From positions 6,945,501 through 7,009,500 of the forward strand of contig NZ_AP023356.1 of assembly GCF_018324205.1 (NCBI RefSeq): 64,000 nucleotides of DNA, written 5' to 3'. Shown here in pieces: positions 18,063-26,153 of the stretch. Below the pieces are notes generated by a model. It saw only the letters and a program-made list of their open reading frames with translations. It was not told the DNA's origin and did not search any database. Positions within the stretch are counted from its first letter, which is position 1. The number at the start of each line of letters is the position of its first letter. Source of the stretch: Actinoplanes ianthinogenes. Its GTDB lineage: Bacteria; Actinomycetota; Actinomycetes; Mycobacteriales; Micromonosporaceae. A program made the position numbers and the translations under genes.

Positions 18063-18548
18063 ATGACCGTCGAACCTGTCAAACCCACTGTCAACGCCGG
18101 GAAGCTGTGGGCCGGCGGGGGCGCCACCGCGGCCGTGGCCGCACTGATCGCCATTGCCGGGATTCTGCTCGGACGCGGAATCTTCGACGTCGACGTCCTG
18201 GCGCCGAAAGGTCAGGGCACCTGGGGAGACGCCAGCACCGGGTGGTACGCCCTGGGTGCCGCCGGCGCCGCGCTGGTCGCCACCGGCCTGGTGCACGTGC
18301 TGATCCTGACCACCCCGCGGCCGATGCGGTTCTTCGGCTGGGTGGTCAGCCTGGCCACGGTGTCCGCGGTGCTCGCGCCGTTCGTCACCGACGCGAGCCG
18401 GGCGTCGCAGTTCTACACCGCGGGGCTCAACATGATACTCGGTATCGCGATCGGTTCCCTGGTCGCCGGCGTCGCCCGGTCCGCGACCCGGCTGGTCCGG
18501 ACCGACATCCCGCCCGCTCCGCGGCCCTATCCGCAGCAGTACCGGTAG
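18063..18548 (+). CDS. DUF6069 family membrane protein
   Basis: 161-residue integral membrane protein with four hydrophobic segments (about 18-38, 60-82, 88-108, 120-140) and a Pro-rich cytoplasmic tail (PPAPRPYPQQYR). The family landmarks are GDASTGWYALGAAGAALVAT and TPRPMRFFGWVVSLAT. Function is unknown. It is the first gene of a run with the P-type ATPase (13 bp gap), so a role linked to ion transport or envelope stress is possible. A copy of the 17-bp inverted repeat lies just upstream. Confidence 0.82.
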   Translation: MTVEPVKPTVNAGKLWAGGGATAAVAALIAIAGILLGRGIFDVDVLAPKGQGTWGDASTGWYALGAAGAALVATGLVHVLILTTPRPMRFFGWVVSLATVSAVLAPFVTDASRASQFYTAGLNMILGIAIGSLVAGVARSATRLVRTDIPPAPRPYPQQYR

Positions 18549-18561
18549 AGGGGGGCCTGAG

Positions 18562-21222
18562 ATGGCGACCATGACAGAACCGCCGGAGACGCCGGTCTTT
18601 CACGTGCTCACCGTGCCGGAGGCGCTCCAGGCCGAGAACGTCGACCAGCAGCGCGGGCTGAGCAGCGACGAGGCGGCCCAGCGCCGGGAGAGATACGGCC
18701 CGAACAAGTTCGCCGAGGCCAAGAAGGAACCCTGGTGGCGCTCCTTCGTCCGGCAGTACGCCGATCCGATGCAGATCGTGCTGCTGGCCGCCGGCATCGG
18801 CAGCCTCTACCCGCTCAAGCAGTGGGGCACCGGCGTCATGCTGATCGCCCTGACCCTGCTCAACGCCTTCCTCGGTCTGCACCAGGAGGGCAAGGCGGCG
18901 GCCGCGATCGACGCGCTCCAGAAGATGATGATCATCAAGACCCGGGTACGCCGCGACGGCAAGCTCGAGGAACTGCCCGCCGAGGAGCTGGTCCCCGGCG
19001 ACGTGGTGCTGATCGAGGCCGGTGACGTGGTCCCGGCCGACGGGCGGCTGCTGCGCGCGGCCACCCTGGAGGTCGCCGAGTCGGCGCTGACCGGGGAGAG
19101 CCTGCCGGTCGCCAAGAACGTCGAGCCGCTGGAGAAGGTCGACGCCGACCTGGGCGACCGGGCCGACATGGCGTACATGAACACCAACGTGACCCGGGGT
19201 TCCGGCGAGCTGCTGGTCACCGCGACCGGGATGAACACCGAGGTCGGCCGGATCTCCGGGATGCTCCAGCAGGCGAAGGACGAGGACACGCCGCTCACCC
19301 GGCAGCTCGCCAAGCTGACCAACCAAATCCTGTACATCGCCGGGTTCGCGCTGCTCGCCTCGGTCGTGATCAACCTGGCCCGGGGCAACGAGTTCAACGT
19401 GGTCTTCACGGCCGCGGTCGCCTTCGCGGTCTCGGCCATCCCGACCGGCCTGCCGGCCGTGGTCACCACGATCCTGTCGCTCGGCACCCAGCTGCTCGCC
19501 AAGTCGAACGCGATCGTCAAACGGCTGCGGTCCACCGAGACGCTCGGCTCCACCTCGGCGATCAACTCGGACAAGACCGGGACGCTGACGCTGAACCAGA
19601 TGACCGCCACCGAGATGGCGATCCCGGGGCGGCGGTACGTGATCTCCGGGAGCGGTTACTCCACCGAGGGCACCATCAAGCGGGTGGCGGGCGAGCCGGA
19701 CACCCCGCTGGAGGAGTATCTGCTGCCGATGATCCTGGCCTCCGACGCGGTGGTCAGCGACGGCACCATGATCGGTGACCCGACCGAGGGCGCGCTGGTG
19801 GTGCTCGCCGAGAAGGGTGGTCTGGACGCCGAGGCGACCCGGCAGAAGTACCCGCGGGTGGCCGAGCTGCCGTTCGACGCGGCGTACAAGATGATGGCGA
19901 CATTCCATGAAATGTCGGGAAAAATTAGGTGCTTCGTCAAGGGCGCGCCGGACCAGATTCTCGCTCGCTGCAATGTGACGGACGAGCAGCGCGAACGCTA
20001 CCTCGCCGAGAACGAGCGCCTGGCCAAACAGGGCCTGCGTGTCCTGGCCACCGCCCGTAAGGACCTCGATGCCGTCGACGCCAGTAAAGATCTCCTCGAG
20101 CTGCTGACCGACCTGGAACCGCTCGCCCTGGTCGGCATCGTCGACCCGCCGCGGCCGCAGGCCAAGGCCGCGATCGAGCAGGCACACGCGGCCGGCATCG
20201 AGGTCCGCATGATCACCGGTGACCACGCGATCACCGCCGCCGCGATCGCCGGCAAGCTCGGCATCCGTGGCCGGGCGATCACCGGCGCCGAGTTCGCCGC
20301 GATGAGCGACGACGAGCTGGACCGGGAGATCGACGGCATCGGCGTGATCGCCCGGGTCACCCCGGAGCACAAGGTACGCCTTGTCGACGCGCTCAAGCGC
20401 AAGGGCCACATCGTCGCGATGACCGGTGACGGCGTGAACGACGCGCCCGCGCTGAAGAAGGCCGACATCGGCATCGCGATGGGGATCACCGGCACCGAGG
20501 TGAGCAAGGAAGCCGCCGCGATGATCCTCACCGACGACGACTTCGCCACCATCGTGAAGGCCGTCGAGCTGGGCCGGGCCCTGTACGCCAACCTGAAGAA
20601 GTACATCTTCTTCCAGATGGGCGTGCTGGCCGCCATGATCGTCACGTTCCTCGGGGCGAGCATCGGCAACATCGCCGCCGGCGTGCCGTTCGTGCCGCTG
20701 CAGACCCTGTGGCTGAACTTCACCACGCAGGTCTTCCAGTCGGTCGGCCTCGGTTACGGCAACGCCGAGCCGGACATCATGCGGCACAAGCCGCGCCGCT
20801 CCGACGAGCCGTTGCTGAGCAACCGGGTGCTGGGCTGGCTCAGCCTGCTGGGCGTGTTCATGGGCGTGATCACGCTGGCGGTGATCTGGTTCTCCGAGCG
20901 GGACTCCGACATCGGCGTCGCCCGGACCATGGGCCTCACCGCGTTCTCGCTGATGAACCTGATCTTCTCGTTCACGGTGCGCAGCGACATCCGCTCGGTC
21001 TTCAGCCTGGAGACCTTCAACGACCGGCGCTTCGTGATCACCAGCGGCATGTCGCTGGCCGCGATCGTGCTGGCCACCGAGTTCGGCCTGTTCCAGCGGA
21101 TCCTCAACACCGTCCACCTGAACCTCGGTCAGTGGGCGATCTGCCTGGTGGCCGCGCTCACCGTGATCGTGCCCACCGAGATCCGTAAGGCGGTGCTGCG
21201 GCGCCGGGCGGGAGGTTCCTGA
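18562..21222 (+). CDS. P-type cation-transporting ATPase (P2-like)
   Basis: 886-residue ion-pumping ATPase with cation_ATPase_N, E1-E2 and HAD domains. Visible motifs: ALTGES (175-180, dephosphorylation loop), phosphorylated Asp337 in NSDKTGTLT, TGDGVNDAPAL in the hinge, and about ten membrane segments in the 2+2+6 arrangement typical of P2 pumps for Ca2+, Na+ or K+. Two positions depart from the P2A pattern: the M4 ion-site motif is PTGLP (294-298) instead of PEGLP, and CSDKTGT is NSDKTGT. Loss of the M4 glutamate makes ordinary Ca2+ coordination doubtful, so the ion is uncertain. CtpF of mycobacteria, a dormancy-regulon member, is of the same broad class. Confidence 0.88.
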   Translation: MATMTEPPETPVFHVLTVPEALQAENVDQQRGLSSDEAAQRRERYGPNKFAEAKKEPWWRSFVRQYADPMQIVLLAAGIGSLYPLKQWGTGVMLIALTLLNAFLGLHQEGKAAAAIDALQKMMIIKTRVRRDGKLEELPAEELVPGDVVLIEAGDVVPADGRLLRAATLEVAESALTGESLPVAKNVEPLEKVDADLGDRADMAYMNTNVTRGSGELLVTATGMNTEVGRISGMLQQAKDEDTPLTRQLAKLTNQILYIAGFALLASVVINLARGNEFNVVFTAAVAFAVSAIPTGLPAVVTTILSLGTQLLAKSNAIVKRLRSTETLGSTSAINSDKTGTLTLNQMTATEMAIPGRRYVISGSGYSTEGTIKRVAGEPDTPLEEYLLPMILASDAVVSDGTMIGDPTEGALVVLAEKGGLDAEATRQKYPRVAELPFDAAYKMMATFHEMSGKIRCFVKGAPDQILARCNVTDEQRERYLAENERLAKQGLRVLATARKDLDAVDASKDLLELLTDLEPLALVGIVDPPRPQAKAAIEQAHAAGIEVRMITGDHAITAAAIAGKLGIRGRAITGAEFAAMSDDELDREIDGIGVIARVTPEHKVRLVDALKRKGHIVAMTGDGVNDAPALKKADIGIAMGITGTEVSKEAAAMILTDDDFATIVKAVELGRALYANLKKYIFFQMGVLAAMIVTFLGASIGNIAAGVPFVPLQTLWLNFTTQVFQSVGLGYGNAEPDIMRHKPRRSDEPLLSNRVLGWLSLLGVFMGVITLAVIWFSERDSDIGVARTMGLTAFSLMNLIFSFTVRSDIRSVFSLETFNDRRFVITSGMSLAAIVLATEFGLFQRILNTVHLNLGQWAICLVAALTVIVPTEIRKAVLRRRAGGS

Positions 21223-21668
21223 TGATCGGATTTATCCAGCTGGGAGACGTGGCCATCGGCGTCGCCTTCCGGGTGGGGGAGAAGAGCGCCGACAAACTGG
21301 CCGAGCTCCGGTCACGGTTCGACCGGGAGAGTTTGCGTACGGCCGGCGAAGCGTGGGCCCGCTGGACCGTGCTGGCCGAGCGGGGCGCCGCGGAGCGCGA
21401 GCGCGGCGTGCAGAACGCCCGGAGCGCGGTCGACGCCGCGGTCGAGAAGCTGGCCCACTCCAGCATCGTCGAGCGGGTGGTGGACGCCCAGCTGGACCGG
21501 GTGTTCGGGATCCTGGAGAAGGATCCCGAGCGGATCCGCGGGCTGGTCCGCGGCCAGCGGGACAGCATCGTCGGTGAGGCGGTCGGCCGGGTCCGGGCCG
21601 GCGCGGCCGCCGGGGACAGCGCCGTCGACCGGCTCACCCTGCGGATGCGGCGCGGCGAGGCGCCATGA
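21222..21668 (+). CDS. Hypothetical helical protein in ATPase operon
   Basis: 148-residue soluble protein, strongly helical and rich in Arg, Glu and Ala, with heptad-like stretches (LAELRSRFDRESLRTAGEAW; VVDAQLDRVFGILEKDPERI). No family is recognised. ATG 21222 overlaps the ATPase stop (TGATGA) and the gene's own end overlaps the RDD start (ATGA), so it is translationally coupled on both sides. Its fixed place between a pump and a membrane protein suggests an accessory or regulatory partner, which is inference only. Confidence 0.65.
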   Translation: MIGFIQLGDVAIGVAFRVGEKSADKLAELRSRFDRESLRTAGEAWARWTVLAERGAAERERGVQNARSAVDAAVEKLAHSSIVERVVDAQLDRVFGILEKDPERIRGLVRGQRDSIVGEAVGRVRAGAAAGDSAVDRLTLRMRRGEAP

Positions 21669-22081
21669 CCGGGTACGCCGGGCTGGTCAGCCGGACCTTG
21701 GCGTACCTGATCGACACCTTCACCGTCGCGATCGCCGCCGGGATCGGGGTGGCCGCCCTGGGGGCGGTCGCCTCGGTCATCGGCACCCGGGCGCACGACT
21801 GGGCCGAGGTGATCGTCTCCGGTTATCTGGTGTTCCTGCCGGCCGTGTTCGCGATCTACTGCGCGCTGTTCTGGAGCCTGGCCGGGCGGACCCCGGGGAT
21901 GGCCGTGCTCGGGGTCCGGGTGATCCGGTCCGACGGGCGGCCGGTGCGCTGGTTCGCCGCGCTGGTCCGCGGGCTGCTGCTGGCCTACCTGCCGATCCTG
22001 GCGCTCTGGCTGCTCGTGGACCGCCGGTACCAGGGCCTGCACGACAAGATCGTCCGGACCTCGGTCATCCGTCCTGGATGA
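21665..22081 (+). CDS. RDD family membrane protein
   Basis: 138-residue membrane protein with three hydrophobic segments (about 12-38, 48-70, 97-118) and the RDD pattern: Arg and Asp in SRTLAYLIDTF, GRTPGMAVLGVRVI, and DRRYQGLHDKIVRTSVI. RDD proteins are small membrane proteins, some linked to ion exchange. It is coupled to the preceding gene by an ATGA overlap. The last codons of the gene (VIRPG plus stop) are also a copy of the 17-bp inverted repeat, so this DNA does double duty. Confidence 0.85.
   Translation: MTGYAGLVSRTLAYLIDTFTVAIAAGIGVAALGAVASVIGTRAHDWAEVIVSGYLVFLPAVFAIYCALFWSLAGRTPGMAVLGVRVIRSDGRPVRWFAALVRGLLLAYLPILALWLLVDRRYQGLHDKIVRTSVIRPG
22065..22081. promoter_or_regulatory. 17-bp inverted repeat, site 2
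   Basis: TCATCCGTCCTGGATGA, an exact consensus match whose final TGA is the stop codon of the RDD gene. It ends 27 bases before the next start at 22109, so it may give the ligase-like gene its own promoter control. Confidence 0.65.
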
Positions 22082-22108
22082 CGTGCCGGGCCACCGCTCC
22101 CGGACACG

Positions 22109-23158
22109 ATGCTCGTCGTGCTGACGATCGGTGTGGAAGAGGAATTCCTGCTGCTGGAGGCGGACGGCGCGCTCGCGCCGACCGCCTCGTCCGTGGTCCG
22201 CCACGCGCGGCAACCCGACCAGATCAAGCCCGAGTACATGGCCTACCAGCTGGAGACCAGCAGCCGGGTCTGCGAGACCCTGGACGACCTGCGCCGGGAT
22301 CTCACCCGGCTGCGGCTGATCGCCTCGGACGCCGCCGAGCGGACCGGGGCCGCCCTGATCGCCACCGGCTCGGTGCCGCTGAACGGCGGCCCGCGGGACG
22401 CGCTCACCGACGGGGACCGGTACCGGGAGCTGGCCCGGCGGTTCCCGGACGCGTCGGTGGCCGGCGGGACGTGCGGCTGCCACGTGCACGTCGGCGTGCC
22501 GGACCGGGAACTGGCCGCCGCGGTGCTGACCCGGCTGCGGCCGTGGCTGCCGGCGCTGCTCGCGCTCAGCGTCAACTCACCGTTCGCGGGCGCCGAGGAC
22601 ACCGGATGGGCCAGCTCCCGGTACCCGGCCCAGCTGCGCTGGCCGACGTTCCGGCCGCCCGGGGTCTGGGCGAGCGCGGAACGCTACGACCGCGCGGTGC
22701 GCGAGCACGTCGACGCGGGCAGCGCGATGGATCCGGCCGGCGTGTACTTCCAGGCCCGGCTCTCCCCGCGATACCCGACCATCGAGGTACGCGTCGCCGA
22801 CACCTGCCTCGACGTGGGCGACGCCGTGCTGCTCGCCGGCGTGGTCCGGGCCCTGGTCGAGGCGCTGCTGGCCGACGTGGACCGCGGCGAGAAGGTGGTG
22901 CCGCCGGCGGAGGCGTGGCTGGACGCCCACCTGGAGCTGGCCGCCCGTGGCCGGTTGCGGCACGAGGACCGGCTGCTCGCGAAGATCACGCCGTACCTGG
23001 ACGGGGACGTCGGCACGGTCTACGCCGGGTTCGAGCGGTTGCGGCGGGAGGGCACCGGGGCGGACCGGCAGCGACGGCTCTGGGCCCGGCACGGGGCGGG
23101 ACCCGGGTTCGTACGGGGGCTGGCGCACGCGACCACGCCGCTGGCCATGGCGTACTGA
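22109..23158 (+). CDS. YbdK-type carboxylate-amine ligase (glutamate-cysteine ligase family 2)
   Basis: 349-residue ATP-dependent ligase of the GCS2/YbdK family. Hallmarks are the N-terminal TIGVEEEFLLLE, the catalytic-core GGTCGCHVHVGVPD with metal-binding residues, SSRYPAQLRWP, and TIEVRVADTCLDVGDAVLLA. E. coli YbdK has weak glutamate-cysteine ligase activity; actinomycetes normally use mycothiol, so the true substrate is uncertain. The start may be ATG 22109 or GTG 22118 (MLTIGVEEEF); the second fits the family better. It follows the RDD gene with a copy of the 17-bp motif between them. Confidence 0.9.
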   Translation: MLVVLTIGVEEEFLLLEADGALAPTASSVVRHARQPDQIKPEYMAYQLETSSRVCETLDDLRRDLTRLRLIASDAAERTGAALIATGSVPLNGGPRDALTDGDRYRELARRFPDASVAGGTCGCHVHVGVPDRELAAAVLTRLRPWLPALLALSVNSPFAGAEDTGWASSRYPAQLRWPTFRPPGVWASAERYDRAVREHVDAGSAMDPAGVYFQARLSPRYPTIEVRVADTCLDVGDAVLLAGVVRALVEALLADVDRGEKVVPPAEAWLDAHLELAARGRLRHEDRLLAKITPYLDGDVGTVYAGFERLRREGTGADRQRRLWARHGAGPGFVRGLAHATTPLAMAY

Positions 23159-23198
23159 ACGGGCCGGTCACCGCGTCGTTGCGGTGACCGGCCCGTTC
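23157..23198. terminator. Bidirectional terminator hairpin
   Basis: A perfect 18-bp stem (23157-23174 with 23181-23198) and six-base loop, starting inside the ligase stop codon and lying between that gene and the convergent SHOCT gene. There is no long T tract, as is usual in actinomycetes. Confidence 0.88.
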
Positions 23199-23207
23199 AG
23201 CGCCGCG

Positions 23208-23495
23208 TCAGGAGTTCAAGATCTTGGACTTCTGCACCTCGACCTCGGCGTCGGTGAGCAGGCCCTGCGCCTTGAGCTCGGACAGCTGCTTCAGCTGCTC
23301 CAGCTTCACCGACATCGGATCCGGCGCGGGCGCGGCCGGCTCGGGTTCCGGCTGCTGGTCGTAATACTGCTGCTCCTCCTCCTGTGCCTGCCGGGACCAG
23401 CGGCCGGCCTGCCGCCGGGAAACCCGGTTGGACACCGCGGTCGCCGTCCCGGCGACCACCGCGGTCCGTGCGACTCCTCTGAGCAAACCCGGCAT
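23208..23495 (-). CDS. SHOCT domain protein
   Basis: 95-residue protein with a short basic/hydrophobic N-terminus (GLLRGVARTAVVAGTATAV), a Gln/Glu/Pro-rich linker (residues 35-60) and a C-terminal SHOCT domain (about 62-95: KLEQLKQLSELKAQGLLTDA then EVEVQKSKIL). SHOCT is a short helical oligomerisation motif found at the end of many bacterial proteins. It is the last gene of a three-gene minus-strand operon with the DUF6325 protein (6 bp away) and a one-TM protein. Confidence 0.85.
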   Translation of the reverse strand: MPGLLRGVARTAVVAGTATAVSNRVSRRQAGRWSRQAQEEEQQYYDQQPEPEPAAPAPDPMSVKLEQLKQLSELKAQGLLTDAEVEVQKSKILNS

Positions 23496-23501
23496 CGCCG
23501 A

Positions 23502-23954
23502 TCAACTCCCGCTCGTGATGGTGGACTGTTCCGGCTCGGTGGCGTCCAGCGCGGCCAGCAGCGCCTGGACCGGGATCCGGCCGCCGCCGACCAGCTGCGC
23601 GCCGTTGTCGCGCAGGGTCCGGGCCAGCGGCGCCGCCCAGGTGTTCTCGTAGACCATGATCACCGCGGCCGCGCCGGGCGCCAGGATCTCGCCGATGTCG
23701 CCCAGGTCGTCGCCGCCGAGGATGCCGGACGCCGCGCCGTGGAACGCGCCCAGCCCGGCGATCTCCAGCTCGGTGCCGTCCAGGGCGATCACCGAGCCGT
23801 CCTGGTTCTTGCGGACGAACAGCAGGTCGAGCACCCGGATGATGTGCTGGTCCACCAGGTCCAGCAGCTGCGGGAACGCCTTGCCGGTCAGGCTGCCCTG
23901 CGGGAACTCGATGCAGAGGTAGTCGACCGGGCCCAACTCGTCGAGCTCGGGCAT
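23502..23954 (-). CDS. DUF6325 family protein
   Basis: 150-residue cytoplasmic protein of the DUF6325 group (related to DUF1269). The pattern is a beta strand with Asp-Tyr at the start (LGPVDYLCIEFPQG), a Gly/Ala-rich central helix pair (GAFHGAASGILGGDDLGDIG) and a C-terminal ferredoxin-like half (AAVIMVYENTWAAPLARTLR). A second member occurs at 56163. These proteins occur with SHOCT and small membrane proteins in actinomycete stress clusters, but no function is known. ATG 23954 overlaps the stop of the next upstream gene. Confidence 0.82.
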   Translation of the reverse strand: MPELDELGPVDYLCIEFPQGSLTGKAFPQLLDLVDQHIIRVLDLLFVRKNQDGSVIALDGTELEIAGLGAFHGAASGILGGDDLGDIGEILAPGAAAVIMVYENTWAAPLARTLRDNGAQLVGGGRIPVQALLAALDATEPEQSTITSGS

Positions 23955-24187
23955 CAGGCACCTACCGATTCGAGGCGGCGGTCCGCGGCGTCGGCGACCT
24001 CGGCCACCGGCGTCGGCACCCGGCGGCGGCTGATCAGCGCCTCCAGGCCCAGCGCGATCATCGCGCCGCCGGCCGCCGCGATCAGCGGCAGCACCACGAG
24101 GACCCCGTAGCTGGGCCGGGCGGGCCGGCCCCGGAGCACGAGATACGCGTCCCCCGCTCGCTGCTTCGCGATTTCTGTCCTGCTCAT
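23954..24187 (-). CDS. Single-pass membrane protein, 77 residues
   Basis: Small protein with a basic N-terminus (MSRTEIAKQRAGDAYLVLRG), one long hydrophobic segment (about 30-50, VLVVLPLIAAAGGAMIALGL) and a charged tail. I recognise no family. It is the first gene of the minus-strand DUF6325/SHOCT operon; ATG 24187 is followed by tight coupling to the DUF6325 start. Upstream is a 367-bp divergent regulatory region with two 17-bp motif copies. Confidence 0.65.
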   Translation of the reverse strand: MSRTEIAKQRAGDAYLVLRGRPARPSYGVLVVLPLIAAAGGAMIALGLEALISRRRVPTPVAEVADAADRRLESVGA

Positions 24188-24404
24188 CGATTCCCCTTCA
24201 GCTCGTGGTGGTCAGCACGCGTCCGTGGCCGGGCGCCCCCGGAAGGTGGGTCAGCGCCACGACGGTTCCGCGGGACGCGGCGACCCGGCCGGCCCGGTCG
24301 CCGGCCGGGCCCGTGCCAGGCCCGCCGGGAGCACCGGCAGCTCAGTCGGTTCGACCGGCCCCCATGCCATTGCCCCAGCGTGCTCGTAGGGCCCGGCAGG
24401 GTCC

Positions 24405-24421
24405 TCATCCGTCGGGGGTGA
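24405..24421. promoter_or_regulatory. 17-bp inverted repeat, site 3
   Basis: TCATCCGTCGGGGGTGA, an exact consensus match in the divergent region. It is the nearer of two sites to the minus-strand operon (218 bp to its start). Confidence 0.65.
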
Positions 24422-24443
24422 AAGCGAACGGTTCGCCCGGGGT

Positions 24444-24460
24444 TCATCCCCGCCGGGTGA
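24444..24460. promoter_or_regulatory. 17-bp inverted repeat, site 4
   Basis: TCATCCCCGCCGGGTGA, an exact consensus match ending 94 bases before the start at 24555. With site 3 it forms a pair on roughly the same DNA face (about four helical turns apart). Confidence 0.65.
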
Positions 24461-24554
24461 GGCGCGGTGCGCCCCCGGTCGGCGACCGTCGCAGCATGCC
24501 GGCGTCCGCGCGTTGCGCGGCCCGCGCCGGCCGACGGCCGGCAAGGGAGAAGCC

Positions 24555-26096
24555 ATGACAAGGCCCGCGAGTTCGTCATCAGCCGCGGCATCAGAAGACC
24601 CTTTCCCGGTACGACCGGAGGACCCGCCCGTGGACGGCACGGCCGCCGAGGCACCCGCGGACGGCACCGCGGCCGAGGCGCCGGTGGCGGACGCCCCGCC
24701 CCCCGAGGCGCCGGTGGCGGACGCCCCGCCGCCCGAGGACGATGCCGCCGAGCTCGCCCGTCTGCGGGCCGAGGTGCTCTCGCTGCGGGCCGAGCTGGGC
24801 GCCCGGCCGCCCCGGCGGCAGCGCGCCGGCACTCACCGGGTGCGCGCCGCGATCGCCGCGGTGCTCGTCGCTGTCGCGGCGTTCGCCCTGGTCACCAGCG
24901 TGGTGGGGCTGTGGGCGGCGCGGACGACGCTGAACACCGAGCGGTGGGTGGCGACGGTGGCCCCGCTGCCACAGGACCCGAAGGTGGCCGCGGCCGTGGC
25001 CGACTACGCCACCATCCAGCTCTTCGAGGTGGTGAACGTCGACCAGCGGCTGCGGGAGGTGCTGCCGCCGCAGGCCGGCTTCGTGGTCGGCCCGCTCACC
25101 GGCCAGCTCCAGCAGCAGGTCCACAAGGTGGTGCTCCAGGTGCTCCAGAGCGACCGCTTCCAGACGGTCTGGGTGGAGCTGAACCAGCGGCTGCACACCC
25201 GGATGATGGCGGTCCTGAACGGCACCAGCGACGTCGTGACGGCCAGCGGCGACCAGATCCAGATCGACCTGTTACCACTGATCAATCAGGCGCTGCGGAC
25301 GATCAGCGCGGAGTTGCCGACACTGTTCGGCAAACAGCTCACGCTGCCCGACCTGAGCAGCGGGGAGATCCCGCCCAACCTGCGGGAGAAGGTGCAGGAG
25401 CAACTGGGCGTGACGCTGCCGGCCAACTTCGCGCAGTTCACCGTCTATGACGGCGGCAAGCTGTACGCCGCCCAGCAGGCCGTGGCGACCGCCAAGCGCG
25501 ACCTGGCGCTGTTCGTCGGGGCGACCGTCCTGCTGCTGATCGCCGCGTACCTGGTCTCGCCGCGCCGCCGGCGTACCACCGTCCAGCTCGGGATCTGGCT
25601 GGTGATCGCGGCCGTGGCGGTCACCGCGATCCTGCGCGCGGTCCGCCGGCAGATCCTCGAGCAGGTGCCCGCCGGGGTGTACCGGGACGGCGTGGACAGC
25701 GCGATGACCACCATCTTCAGCCTGCTGCGGGAACGCGGCCAGCAGATCATCTGGATCGGCGCGCTGCTCGCCCTGCTCGCCTACCTGGTCGGTCCCGGCC
25801 GCTTCCCGGTCTGGCTGCGCCGGCAGATCAGCCGGGGCGGGAAGGCCGCAGGCCGCGGCATCCGCGCCGGTTCGCACGTGGCGGCCACTCGCGGGCCGGG
25901 CTGGATCGCCACCCACCTCGACCCGCTGCGGATCGCCGGTGTGGTGGTCGCGGCCGTCCTCGCGCTGATCCTCTCCTCGTGGACGTCGCTGCTGGTGATC
26001 CTGATCCTGCTGGCCGCCTACGAGGTCGCGATCACGCTGATCGGCCGGCGCGGGGCGGACGACGTGCTGCCGGCCGCGCCGCAGCCGGGCACGTGA
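24555..26096 (+). CDS. Multi-pass membrane protein with Ala/Pro-rich N-terminus
   Basis: 513-residue membrane protein. Residues 1-75 are acidic, Ala/Pro-rich and repetitive (two 10-residue EAPVADAPPP copies; DGTAAEAP twice). One membrane segment lies near 98-120, a large extracytoplasmic domain of about 200 residues follows (TERWVATVAPLPQDPKVAAA onward), then two more membrane segments, a second external loop and further segments near the C-terminus. This layout is common in actinomycete integral membrane proteins of unknown role. ATG 24555 follows AAGGGAGA; a start at 24513 is less likely. It is a single gene ended by a long hairpin. Confidence 0.78.
   Translation: MTRPASSSSAAASEDPFPVRPEDPPVDGTAAEAPADGTAAEAPVADAPPPEAPVADAPPPEDDAAELARLRAEVLSLRAELGARPPRRQRAGTHRVRAAIAAVLVAVAAFALVTSVVGLWAARTTLNTERWVATVAPLPQDPKVAAAVADYATIQLFEVVNVDQRLREVLPPQAGFVVGPLTGQLQQQVHKVVLQVLQSDRFQTVWVELNQRLHTRMMAVLNGTSDVVTASGDQIQIDLLPLINQALRTISAELPTLFGKQLTLPDLSSGEIPPNLREKVQEQLGVTLPANFAQFTVYDGGKLYAAQQAVATAKRDLALFVGATVLLLIAAYLVSPRRRRTTVQLGIWLVIAAVAVTAILRAVRRQILEQVPAGVYRDGVDSAMTTIFSLLRERGQQIIWIGALLALLAYLVGPGRFPVWLRRQISRGGKAAGRGIRAGSHVAATRGPGWIATHLDPLRIAGVVVAAVLALILSSWTSLLVILILLAAYEVAITLIGRRGADDVLPAAPQPGT
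24675..24734. repeat. 30-bp tandem repeat inside coding region, two copies
   Basis: Units at 24675 and 24705 encode EAPVADAPPP twice. The preceding 27-bp pair encodes DGTAAEAP-type repeats. Both lie in the disordered N-terminus of the membrane protein. Confidence 0.85.
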
Positions 26097-26151
26097 CCGC
26101 ACGGCGGGGAGCCCCGGATGCCGACGGCATCCGGGGCTCCCCGCCGTGCGG
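26097..26151. terminator. Long bidirectional terminator hairpin
   Basis: A perfect 26-bp stem (26097-26122 with 26126-26151) and three-base loop, beginning next to the stop of the membrane protein gene and ending next to the stop of the convergent DUF2252 gene. It is unusually long for a terminator. Confidence 0.9.
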
Positions 26152-26153
26152 GG

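Larger units (their letters stand above)
24188..24554. other. Divergent intergenic region, no gene seen
   Basis: 367 bases between the minus-strand DUF6325 operon and the plus-strand membrane protein gene. Open frames on both strands cross it, but none has a ribosome site or sensible composition. The only clear structure is the pair of 17-bp inverted repeats near its right side, with centres 39 bp apart. Confidence 0.6.

Noticed and set aside
18427..21117. Long antisense frame (896 codons) opposite the P-type ATPase
   Set aside because: Its translation is Gly/Asp/His/Arg-rich shadow sequence with no family, while the sense strand shows all P-type ATPase motifs.
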